Virus record (IMG/VR): IMGVR_UViG_3300023116_006113
Location: 1-20,937 of that record
Origin: a virus
Strand: one strand, 5' to 3'
DNA length: 20,937 nucleotides
Of this stretch, positions 1 to 7,815 are shown in pieces; the stretch's first letter is position 1, and the number at the start of each line of letters is the position of its first letter. Under the pieces are notes generated by a model. That model worked only from the letters and a program-made list of their open reading frames with translations. It was not told where the DNA came from and searched no databases. The position numbers and the translations under genes were made by a program.

Positions 1-620
1 GCAATCAATTCAGGAGCAGGAACAGAGATAAGTTCCTCACCATACACACTGGTATTGTTCATACCATTAGCGTAGGGAGAGCGGTGATAACGAGGAGTAG
101 CAGTAAAGAAGTATGCTCGCTCAGCATTACCACTGACATCAGCAACAGACGGGAAGAAATCACGACGCACAGAATTGTGTGCTTCGTCAAAGTATGCGTA
201 ATCAACATCAACCTCTGCCTCTACAATACGATGGAGAGACTGATAGGTGGTGAAGATCAGTTCGTGAATACCAGCAGTCTTACAGACTTTATGGTGGCAA
301 GCAATATCGTTTGCTTTGGTGCTGCTGTTGAAAGAAGTCTCACCGCTGTGAACGTGCATCACAGCAACATCAACAGCACCATTGAGAGCACTGAAGAACT
401 CCTCACACAGTTGATTAGCGAGAAGAATACGAGGAGCAACGATAACAACAGTCTTAGGATTGATAGCAGTCATAAGACGACGCTCAACATCCTTGATAGC
501 AATCAGAGTCTTACCACCACCAGTGGGGATGGTAATACGACCATGAGTGGATGCCTGCATGGCATCTAGAGCACGTTCTTGATGAGCACGGAGGCGCATG
601 GGATAACCACGAATGTCCAT
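1..620 (-). CDS. SF2 DEAD/DEAH-box helicase, N-terminal part (runs off window)
   Basis: This frame is open from an ATG at 620 to the left edge: 206 complete codons and no stop, so the C-terminal helicase lobe lies outside the window. Seen motifs are a Q-like region (RAHQERAL, residues 11-18), Walker A/motif I PTGGGKT (32-38), motif Ia APRILLANQL (62-71), motif II DEAH (145-148) and motif III TATP (173-176). Their order and spacing are those of the RecA-like N-terminal lobe of superfamily 2 ATP-dependent helicases, enzymes that unwind or remodel DNA or RNA. In a T4-like phage a UvsW-like role in recombination and replication is possible, but the motif II region does not let me name it. A second in-frame ATG at 599 is an alternative start. 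The first ATG is preferred because GAGGGGG lies 10 nt before it. The gene follows a terminator directly and uses more G+C-rich codons than the genes upstream. Helicase family confidence is high; exact identity is unknown. Confidence 0.88.
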   Translation of the reverse strand, partial: MDIRGYPMRLRAHQERALDAMQASTHGRITIPTGGGKTLIAIKDVERRLMTAINPKTVVIVAPRILLANQLCEEFFSALNGAVDVAVMHVHSGETSFNSSTKANDIACHHKVCKTAGIHELIFTTYQSLHRIVEAEVDVDYAYFDEAHNSVRRDFFPSVADVSGNAERAYFFTATPRYHRSPYANGMNNTSVYGEELISVPAPELI

Positions 621-621
621 A

Positions 622-656
622 CAATATAAACCCCCTCACGGGATGCCGCAAGGGGG
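622..656 (-). terminator. Intrinsic terminator at the end of the structural operon
   Basis: Read on the minus strand, CCCCCT (651-656) pairs with AGGGGG (631-636). The inner segments TGCGG and CCGTG extend the stem to about 11 bp, with two G-T pairs and a CATC loop. TTTATATT follows the stem. It starts 10 nt after the stop of the 667-1680 gene, as expected for a rho-independent terminator. The AGGGGG arm is also the only good Shine-Dalgarno sequence for the helicase start at 620. Confidence 0.85.
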
Positions 657-666
657 TGTGTGACAC

Positions 667-1680
667 TTACAAAACTGTCAGTATATGTTCTTTATTGTCT
701 GTTTCCATATAAAACTTACACTCTTGAGTATATCTGTTTTCCCATCTAAATTTCAATACACAATTAGATAGGTAGTCTGGTATCTGCAACTCAACAAGAT
801 TTTGTAGTATATTACCATCAAAACAATTACATTTACGCATTTCTTCAATAACATTAGGCAATAATGGTTTGGTTACATAAAATTCAATCGCAAAGTAATC
901 TTGCATCACAGGAGACATTTGGAATGATATAGTTTCTGCATTTAATTTGTCATGTAAAGTTTTAATAAATTGAATAGTATTTTTCATATTAACATAATTA
1001 CCATAATATTCTTCCCACACATGCAATTTGTCGGGATTTATACCATAATTAAATGCATATTTAACTGGTTGTTCTAATTCTCTGGAGAATGTAGTGTAGT
1101 ATGGAAATATATCGTCAAATTGTTCTTCCAAAAATTTATGCTGTTTAGGCATCAATCCCATAGATCCATACATTTTATGTAAAGCAGATGATGAATAAGA
1201 TTGATGTCCCTCAATATATTTCTTCCTCTCTTCTTCATTATCATTTAGTGGAACATAATATGGAGTCAGATAACTAATACCCTCAAAATCTTTAAACTGC
1301 AAAGGGTTATTTTCTGAAAAAGTTAATAAAAGTGCCCCTGTAATATCTAAAATATTGTATTCTTTGGTGATTGACCGTAATTGAGATAAATTATTTTCTA
1401 CAAAAGGTGCATATTCTGTATATCCTATTTCCCAACAATTTACACCAACTGACATACTGACAATTTTTCTAGTTCGTACATCTAGTTCATAAATTAGAAC
1501 TCTTACTTGATGACGGAAACTTTCATGAATAGCATCTACTACTACAAGATCCCTATAGGTACTCAAAACCTTCTTTAATTCTTCTGGATCTTCAAATTCT
1601 AGATTAATTTTTGATTTTTCGATAAGAGAAGCAAATAATTCAAGATGCTTAAGATTGTTGTCGTTCGTTTGTGAGGACAT
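667..1680 (-). CDS. Hypothetical phage protein (338 aa)
   Basis: I do not recognise this protein. It is acidic, soluble-looking and without a signal peptide or membrane segment. It is rich in aromatic residues, for example a YGSMGLMP segment near the middle, and has a lysine/glutamate-rich N-terminal helix. It is the last gene before the terminator at 622-656 and overlaps the end of the 125-residue gene upstream by 32 nt, so the two are probably translated together. I chose ATG at 1680 because AGGTG lies three bases before it. A GTG six bases further upstream (1686) would add two residues but has no ribosome binding site. Position after the fibre genes suggests a late, virion- or assembly-related role, but that is only context. 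Confidence 0.8.
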   Translation of the reverse strand: MSSQTNDNNLKHLELFASLIEKSKINLEFEDPEELKKVLSTYRDLVVVDAIHESFRHQVRVLIYELDVRTRKIVSMSVGVNCWEIGYTEYAPFVENNLSQLRSITKEYNILDITGALLLTFSENNPLQFKDFEGISYLTPYYVPLNDNEEERKKYIEGHQSYSSSALHKMYGSMGLMPKQHKFLEEQFDDIFPYYTTFSRELEQPVKYAFNYGINPDKLHVWEEYYGNYVNMKNTIQFIKTLHDKLNAETISFQMSPVMQDYFAIEFYVTKPLLPNVIEEMRKCNCFDGNILQNLVELQIPDYLSNCVLKFRWENRYTQECKFYMETDNKEHILTVL

Positions 1681-2026
1681 ATTCACCTGCAGGGGATACT
1701 ATAAACATTTTAACATAAAGATGCCGCTCATCATCATGTAATTCACCTTCCATTGGGAACCAATGAGTGTATGCTTCTTGCATCTCATCATAATTATTTA
1801 GAAACACATATGCTTCTCTTGTATTTGAATCTGAGTTAATCAGTGCATTAAGAACAGGTAGAGGAGTTTTATCGGAATAAAACTCCCACACATCATTTGC
1901 TCTAGTTTGATCCTCAAGTAATCCAACACATTTAAGATGAACTACAGTTTTATTACTTAATTTAGCGAGAAGAAATGTCAATTCTTTCTCAGTATAAACA
2001 TCAGTGTTTGCTATTAAATTTCTCAT
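1649..2026 (-). CDS. Hypothetical small phage protein (125 aa)
   Basis: I do not recognise this protein. It is acidic and mostly soluble-looking, with predicted helices near the N-terminus (YTEKELTFLLAKL) and alternating hydrophobic stretches later, and no membrane segment. Its ATG overlaps the TGA of the preceding 358-residue gene in an ATGA arrangement (2023-2026), and its own 3' end overlaps the following gene by 32 nt. That is typical of translationally coupled phage genes, and I see no strong Shine-Dalgarno of its own. Being locked between a chaperone-like gene and another orphan suggests the three products work in one process, possibly fibre assembly. This is inference from context only. 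Confidence 0.78.
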   Translation of the reverse strand: MRNLIANTDVYTEKELTFLLAKLSNKTVVHLKCVGLLEDQTRANDVWEFYSDKTPLPVLNALINSDSNTREAYVFLNNYDEMQEAYTHWFPMEGELHDDERHLYVKMFIVSPAGEYVLTNERQQS

Positions 2027-3099
2027 AATTCGTCTACAATTTGTTCTGCAGCAAGATTCAGTCTTGTGTCCTCTAATAATTTATTCAGAACTTCATCAAA
2101 AGTAAATCCAACTTCTAGTTCCGACATTCTGGTATTTAAGGATTCAATTTTACTATTCAATAAATCATAGGCATCTTGCCAGGCATTTTCATCCGCACCT
2201 AATTCAATACCAGTTTCATCCAATCCATATCTATACGATTCAAGATTTCTCATAATTTCCGCAGTCTTATCAGATAAAGCTGCCATATCTTGAATTGAAA
2301 GAGAATTTGGTTCATTAAACAAAGGAATACCCAACTCTTGAATAGATTGCAATACAACCATCTTAGTTGTAGCAGCAAATAGATTTTTCAATATATTACT
2401 AATATTAGAGCGAATCAATCCTTCCCCAAGTTCAGCAACTAATTGACTATCAACATTAACTAACTCACTAATTTGATTGTATTGAACAATAGCATCTGGT
2501 GCTAGAGGCATTACAACGTGCATAAAATCATCAGGAAATGCTTCTTGATTTGTGAGGTCTCTTAACTCTTGCCTATAAACTCTCCATTTTTCTCTCGTTT
2601 CATCATCAATAGGATAATCGGGAAGCATGTATTTGTCAGATTCGACTAACAAATCATTACGAATTTGTTTCATTTGAACAGCCACAATACTTACCTGTGC
2701 AAGATTACTTAAAACTTGCTCGTAAAAATTATCCGCTGAGCGAATCTTGAACAACGATAGACATTCTCTAAAAAATTGATAGAGATAATTTGCTTCATCA
2801 TCAGTAATCTGACGACGATATACCTTTTCAACTTCCTCTCTCAACTTAAAATCATATACCTGCTTATACATCTCACAGTAATATACCATACTACCGTCAG
2901 AATTGCGCTCTACTCTAAAAGTAAATAATCTATCTTTCTCCAACCACCATGGGTCTTGTATATTATCTTTAATATACTGAACATCCTCAGCAGTCATCAC
3001 ATAGCTAGTGCCATCCCATAAAATATAACTTCTTACCAAACTTGAAGCATTATGATGATCTATATTTACAGCTAAAATTGTAGTATTTGGTTCGAACAT
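2023..3099 (-). CDS. Structural/assembly protein with a tail-fibre assembly chaperone domain (358 aa)
   Basis: Residues about 146-190 match the pattern of the phage tail assembly chaperone family (Phage_tail_APC-like): RNDLL, then SDKYMLPDYP, a Trp at 172, YRQELRDL (175-182) and a following FP. In that family the motif is usually the bulk of a short protein near a tail-fibre gene, where it helps fold or attach fibres. Here it sits in the middle of a protein several times larger. The N-terminal 140 residues look beta-rich, then helical. The C-terminal 150 residues are helical with likely coiled coil (for example LNSKIESLNTRMSEL). The gene follows three collar-type fibre genes, which fits a fibre chaperone. 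It could instead be a structural baseplate or fibre-attachment protein that has absorbed the motif. A 27-nt gap upstream holds a CTAAATA box. No strong ribosome binding site is seen. Confidence 0.75.
   Translation of the reverse strand: MFEPNTTILAVNIDHHNASSLVRSYILWDGTSYVMTAEDVQYIKDNIQDPWWLEKDRLFTFRVERNSDGSMVYYCEMYKQVYDFKLREEVEKVYRRQITDDEANYLYQFFRECLSLFKIRSADNFYEQVLSNLAQVSIVAVQMKQIRNDLLVESDKYMLPDYPIDDETREKWRVYRQELRDLTNQEAFPDDFMHVVMPLAPDAIVQYNQISELVNVDSQLVAELGEGLIRSNISNILKNLFAATTKMVVLQSIQELGIPLFNEPNSLSIQDMAALSDKTAEIMRNLESYRYGLDETGIELGADENAWQDAYDLLNSKIESLNTRMSELEVGFTFDEVLNKLLEDTRLNLAAEQIVDEL
2530..2664 (-). other. Tail assembly chaperone-like motif within the 358-aa protein
   Basis: This segment encodes residues about 146-190. 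The signature is RNDLL followed by an Asp/Pro-rich turn, then W-x-x-YRQ-x-LRDL and FP. I recognise the pattern from small fibre-assembly proteins of tailed phages. The match is by eye. Confidence 0.65.
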
Positions 3100-3123
3100 G
3101 CCAAGAGACTATAGGTATATTTT

Positions 3124-3130
3124 TATTTAG
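3124..3130 (-). promoter_or_regulatory. Possible late promoter box (CTAAATA)
   Basis: CTAAATA on the minus strand lies 24 nt before the ATG at 3099 and overlaps the TAA stop of the 1559-residue gene. It resembles the T4-type late promoter core (TATAAATA) as it appears in marine T4-like phages. It sits in one of the few gaps in the operon, but a seven-base AT-rich match can occur by chance. Confidence 0.4.
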
Positions 3131-6100
3131 TATGCTTTTATCAACCACTTAATCCTAAAATAGTTTGCAACCACAGGAACCTGATCCGCATTTCTAAAAT
3201 AGAAACTAATTGCATTATCAAAAACACTTCTACTAGCATTAGAAAGTGCTACATCAGTAGTATCTAAGAAAGCATTTAGAGAACTTCTGGTACTTCCAGG
3301 ATCAAAATTAATATCTAGAGTTTCACTAATACTAGAAGGAGCAGGAGTAGATCCAATACCTTCTTGGTGATTTGCTGCACCATTAGTTGCTCTTTGGAAA
3401 TTATTATCAATACCATGAGCGTGAGGTCTTCCTCTATTAGCTTCAGAGTTGTACGATGGACCATCTTGAACTTCACCAGTTCCAATGTCAGTACGTTTGA
3501 AATCATTTAATCTAGAATTCCTTCTACAATTACCACTACTAGCACTTAATCTATCAGGGGTAACAACAACACCATTGTGTAAGTGGGAAGGTGGTCCAAT
3601 AATACGATCAGCAGTTAATGGACCAACAGTGTATGAAAATTGCCCAACAAATGTTGGGAATCCAATAGATTGACATTCACTCCAACCATCAGTTCTATAA
3701 GAACCTAAAGTAAATGTTGCTGGATCTGGAGCACCTGCTGTACCATCGGGTTCACCAGAAATACCAGGAGAACCTGGTGGTAATTGTCTTGATCTTTCAT
3801 ATACAAATACCCCACCAATAGTTCCTGGTTGGAATATATCTCCACCAGAAGTTCCGTCAGGATCAAAATTAGGAATTACACTTGTTCTACCAATTCTCCC
3901 ATCAACAGCGCCAGTTCCCATTATCCTCTTAGCGTATGGGTTTGGTAATTTAAATTCAGTTGAAGTTTCTCCATAAACATCACCAATAATTTGATATAGT
4001 AACGGAAACTGAGATTTGAGCAACCATTGTCCGCGTAATTCAATAAATCCCGGAAATCTATCATCTTCAATTAACCAACTTGGTGTGACAAATATATTTG
4101 CAGATTCGCCAGCTCCTGCATCAAATAAGTATGTCGATTCATCAATCCAATTATAACCACGATTAAGGAAAAATCTATTTTGTGAATATATAGACCCACC
4201 AGATCTGGTAGAATTTGTATTTCCTGTTAGTACAACATCACCACTAACCGCGCACCCCCAACGTAAAATATCATCAGTAACTGAGGAATCATTATCATTA
4301 ACAAATTCCGGTGGTTTTGGAATACAAATTACCGCACCAACACTAGCACCAGTTTTACCAATTTCATTAGAATAATATTTTGGTACAATCGGTTTATTAA
4401 TAATTTCAAGTTCTACTTCAGCAGTATATCCAAATCCATCATCGGAAATTAAACTACCTCCAGGATTTGTCGTATCAACAACTAGAATATTATTTCTAGA
4501 ATATACCATCTCATCAATTAAATTGAGAGTTACTCTACACCTGAATAGTGCGCCATTAATGTTAATTCCATTAACATCATTAACGTCAGCAATAAACATA
4601 ATTTCTTGGTTATTTACTGCACCAAGATCATCAACTGTGCTCCAAGAGGAACCACCATTAATACTATATTCCCAAGAAAATGTTGGTAGTTGTGGACCAG
4701 TTTGATCTGGACGTAGATCTAAACTAAATGAATTTCCTTGTACAATTTTTACTATAGAAGAATTAGCAAAATAATAAAACTGTCTCCGTACAATAAGGTC
4801 AGATTCAATTCCAAATTTAGTAAATCCTGTGTCTATACTGTATTCAACTCTTAACCTAGAATCATCCCAATCATCGTTTTTAATAAATGGTAGTGCCTGA
4901 TATGGGTTTGTAGTTGATGTTTCAAAATTTGCACCTAAACCAAAATTTATATAATTTCCATACCCATCACCAGGTTTGTCATATTGATACAAATAACGAA
5001 CGGTAGATCCAATGGTAGAAACAGCAGATACCTGAAATGGTATATTATCTTGTCCCTCAACAACACTTATAGTTGATGGTAAATCATCATCAATTACAAT
5101 GTCTACCGCAGAAATGCCTAAGAAAGCTACACTACTGGATTGAGTAATGCCGCCTCTAGAGGTAAATGTTACTCGATAATATGCTGAATCTTCTTCTGTT
5201 ACTGATCCAATGTTAAAGGTTGTTGTACCTCCACTTGTAATAGTTCCTGGTCCTTGACCAGTTGGGGTTCCTCCACCAGGAAGAGCAGTGACAGTATTCC
5301 ATGTAGCAGATTGACCTTCTGTATCATAATCATCACTTCTTTCCCAAACAAAATCAATATCACTCAGAGATAATGAAGTTGCACTTACTTCCCACTCAAC
5401 ATCTTGAAATTCATCAACAAATTTACTATTAATTGTAGTAATTTCAGTAAAAATATCCGGAATTACGTTAATAGTACAGTCAAAAGAAGTTATACTGTTA
5501 AGTGCTCCAGGATCATCAGATGGAATATAATCGATAACACATCTATAGAATGGATCAGTATCAATATCAAGTGTAGCATTAGTAATAACAAGCGTTGATG
5601 TAGTTTCCCCAGAAACTACATTTTCTCCAAGAACACCGTAAAACGGTCCAGATGCTAAATCTAACCATACACCATTTGGATTACCAAATCCATCATTTAC
5701 ACTGTATTGCCATTTGTACGCAAGATTAGAAATATTACTTGTGGCGGCAACACTAACTTCAAATGATGCAGAATTTGGAATAAAAACATCAGCATTTGCT
5801 GGACTATTTACAAGAAAAATTTCCCTATACAAATCCAATCTAGGACCTATTGAACTTTCATAGGTGTCTATAATTTTATAATTTTCATCAGGATTTTGTT
5901 TTGTTGCGCCAGCAGCAATCGCGGCCGCTTCATCATAAGTAAATATTGCAGTAGATTGTAATGTAATTCTGTAATATGCGTCTTGATCAAATTCCACTCT
6001 ATATGGAATTGTAGTATAACTACTCAATTCATATTCCGGAATATCTCCCGCTTCAATTTGATCTGCTAATGGAATATCATTTTGTCTCACATAAGTATAA

Positions 6101-7806
6101 TCACTAAAATCACCAACATCAACCCAATTCAATCCCAAATCAGTACTTTTTTGCCATTGAACTCTAATATTACCATCAATACCATAAAATAAAGAGGTTT
6201 CAAATTCTACATTAAATGTTTGAGTTTTAATTGGATATTGAGTTAATAACTCTCTGTTTGCTACATCTCCATAAAAATCCTCAGTATCAGTAACGTTGCC
6301 AACGGTATCAAATACAATTTGACTTGCAACAACTGGAGAATCTCGCAATAAAAGTTTATGAGTATCACTGACTACTTCTTGTTCGCCGCCATTACCAGTA
6401 ATAATAACCCGAAGCTCTAAAATATCATGATAAACACAGTTAATAATTTCTAAAAAACTATCACTTATTTCGCCACCCGCACCAATTTGGAAGAATCCGT
6501 TTGTCACCCCAAATTCTACATCAGTAAAATCAAAAGTATTAACAGCTTGATTTCCAGGAAAATCTAAAGAAACTTGGTCAATAAATCTATATTGCCATTG
6601 ATAACTTAATTGACCAGTAATTCCACTGGTAATTGCACTCACACTAGTTCTTATATCACCACCACCTGTACCACCATTTGTATTATTTGGGTTTCCTTCT
6701 CCCCAAGCATATGCGACTGGTCCAGTATCATTTGCATCTACGCCAGGTTGCGTAACAATAGTAATTTCAGGAGTAATTAAAATTACAAATACTTCACCGG
6801 AATCAACATCATCTACATCTGTAAGAGAACTACTATACAGTGCTCTATAATATGTTCCACTTATATCATCACCATTGACGGTAATTTCTAATGTAGAACC
6901 TTGAGCATAAGATGATGGTGGTCCAGCGTCAAATATATATGCCCCTTGTGTTGCAGTTGGAGGAAGTTCATAATTTGCTTCATTTGGAATATTTTGTGGT
7001 GGGGCAATATCAATCCAAGTGGCAGAACCGGGAAATGAGGGATCATAATCAAAACTTTTTTGCCAAGTTACAGTAATAGTGCTAACAGATCCAGGTGTTG
7101 TAATGTCTTGGTTAAGATAAGTTGCTGAAGCAAATACATTAATAATATCTCCAGGATCGACCGTATAAATGGGATCAAATATTTCTTGAACTGGAAGTAA
7201 TTCTGGTTGTGCTGTGACAAATAATTGTCTTGGTCCAATTGATTCGGGAATAAACGTACTTCCCGAATCAGTATCATTAAATTGTGCTACACCATTAGGA
7301 AAATTTGTGTCTAATGTTTGATAAAAGGCATCATCCCTAGAAGATGTATTATCTGCGTCTAAAGGATAAAATGTATTTGTACTTCTTACTTCTCCCGTAG
7401 AGCTAACAATTTGCCATCTAAAATATTGACCACTATTGAGAGTAGTTACTGGATTTGTGGTAAATTCAATTCTATATTTTCTTGGTAAAGTTGAACTTCC
7501 ACCATTAGGAGTTCCGGTTAAGGTTACTCCACCAGAAGGTGAAGGACCAAAACCAGTAAATTGTGCTCCAGCAACAATACTGTATGTGGCAGCGCCATTT
7601 TCATCAACACCTAATGGACTTGGATCACTACTAACTTGCAGTTCTGCGGCGGTTATATCAGGTGTAGTGCCAACTGTACCATTATTTTCTGTTTCGTATA
7701 ATTCTATACTAAAAGTAACAGACTGCCCTTCAACAGTACTTAACTGAGTATAACCAGTAGCGGGTTCCGTTGTTGTCGGATCAAATAGATCTATGAATAT
7801 TGCCAT
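3127..7806 (-). CDS. Multi-Ig-domain tail fibre protein with C-terminal collar and HxH receptor-binding region (1559 aa)
   Basis: The N-terminal 1100 or so residues contain about eight Ig-like domains. Each has a Trp (once Tyr) core such as FRWQ, VTWQK, YQWQY, VQWQK, YKWQY, FVWER, YLYQY and FSWEY, near residues 132, 250, 405, 554, 702, 824, 942 and 1049. Most are followed by a strand-F pattern such as YYRVTF or FYRCVI. Residues about 1239-1304 form a phage tail-collar domain (FIELRGQWL, FPLLYQIIGDVYG, FKLPNP). Two HxH motifs follow, SHLHN near 1408 and PHAHG near 1462, and the end is WLIKAY. In T4 gp12, such a layout places metal-binding His-x-His in a trimeric receptor-binding tip. I infer a virion-surface fibre whose Ig stalk presents a gp12-like tip or contacts cell-surface glycans. 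The start has AGGT 9 nt upstream, and the gene begins 9 nt after the preceding stop. Confidence 0.85.
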   Translation of the reverse strand: MAIFIDLFDPTTTEPATGYTQLSTVEGQSVTFSIELYETENNGTVGTTPDITAAELQVSSDPSPLGVDENGAATYSIVAGAQFTGFGPSPSGGVTLTGTPNGGSSTLPRKYRIEFTTNPVTTLNSGQYFRWQIVSSTGEVRSTNTFYPLDADNTSSRDDAFYQTLDTNFPNGVAQFNDTDSGSTFIPESIGPRQLFVTAQPELLPVQEIFDPIYTVDPGDIINVFASATYLNQDITTPGSVSTITVTWQKSFDYDPSFPGSATWIDIAPPQNIPNEANYELPPTATQGAYIFDAGPPSSYAQGSTLEITVNGDDISGTYYRALYSSSLTDVDDVDSGEVFVILITPEITIVTQPGVDANDTGPVAYAWGEGNPNNTNGGTGGGDIRTSVSAITSGITGQLSYQWQYRFIDQVSLDFPGNQAVNTFDFTDVEFGVTNGFFQIGAGGEISDSFLEIINCVYHDILELRVIITGNGGEQEVVSDTHKLLLRDSPVVASQIVFDTVGNVTDTEDFYGDVANRELLTQYPIKTQTFNVEFETSLFYGIDGNIRVQWQKSTDLGLNWVDVGDFSDYTYVRQNDIPLADQIEAGDIPEYELSSYTTIPYRVEFDQDAYYRITLQSTAIFTYDEAAAIAAGATKQNPDENYKIIDTYESSIGPRLDLYREIFLVNSPANADVFIPNSASFEVSVAATSNISNLAYKWQYSVNDGFGNPNGVWLDLASGPFYGVLGENVVSGETTSTLVITNATLDIDTDPFYRCVIDYIPSDDPGALNSITSFDCTINVIPDIFTEITTINSKFVDEFQDVEWEVSATSLSLSDIDFVWERSDDYDTEGQSATWNTVTALPGGGTPTGQGPGTITSGGTTTFNIGSVTEEDSAYYRVTFTSRGGITQSSSVAFLGISAVDIVIDDDLPSTISVVEGQDNIPFQVSAVSTIGSTVRYLYQYDKPGDGYGNYINFGLGANFETSTTNPYQALPFIKNDDWDDSRLRVEYSIDTGFTKFGIESDLIVRRQFYYFANSSIVKIVQGNSFSLDLRPDQTGPQLPTFSWEYSINGGSSWSTVDDLGAVNNQEIMFIADVNDVNGININGALFRCRVTLNLIDEMVYSRNNILVVDTTNPGGSLISDDGFGYTAEVELEIINKPIVPKYYSNEIGKTGASVGAVICIPKPPEFVNDNDSSVTDDILRWGCAVSGDVVLTGNTNSTRSGGSIYSQNRFFLNRGYNWIDESTYLFDAGAGESANIFVTPSWLIEDDRFPGFIELRGQWLLKSQFPLLYQIIGDVYGETSTEFKLPNPYAKRIMGTGAVDGRIGRTSVIPNFDPDGTSGGDIFQPGTIGGVFVYERSRQLPPGSPGISGEPDGTAGAPDPATFTLGSYRTDGWSECQSIGFPTFVGQFSYTVGPLTADRIIGPPSHLHNGVVVTPDRLSASSGNCRRNSRLNDFKRTDIGTGEVQDGPSYNSEANRGRPHAHGIDNNFQRATNGAANHQEGIGSTPAPSSISETLDINFDPGSTRSSLNAFLDTTDVALSNASRSVFDNAISFYFRNADQVPVVANYFRIKWLIKAY
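4640..7430 (-). repeat. Tandem Ig-like domain array inside the 1559-aa fibre gene
   Basis: Eight Trp/Tyr-centred strand-C motifs recur at intervals of about 320-465 nt, near 7410, 7055, 6590, 6145, 5700, 5335, 4980 and 4660. That is one domain of roughly 105-155 residues each. Strand-F motifs (Y-Y/F-R-x) lie between most of them. The copies are diverged at the nucleotide level, so this is a protein-domain repeat rather than a recent DNA duplication. Confidence 0.75.
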
Positions 7807-7815
7807 TTAACGTAC

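Noticed and set aside
84-569. A 161-codon open frame on the plus strand
   Set aside because: It lies antisense to the helicase, whose conserved motifs I-III establish the minus-strand reading. The translated product is low-complexity Ser/Thr/Asn sequence with no motif.
1681-1686. GTG at 1686 as start of the gene ending at 667
   Set aside because: It has no ribosome binding site, whereas the ATG at 1680 has AGGTG just upstream.
4640-7430. The periodic structure in this stretch as a DNA repeat or CRISPR array
   Set aside because: Spacing is 320-465 nt and nucleotide identity is low; the periodicity exists only at the level of protein domains.
7436-7747. A 103-codon plus-strand open frame within the Ig fibre gene
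   Set aside because: It is an antisense shadow of the first Ig-like domains, with no ribosome binding site and no recognisable product.
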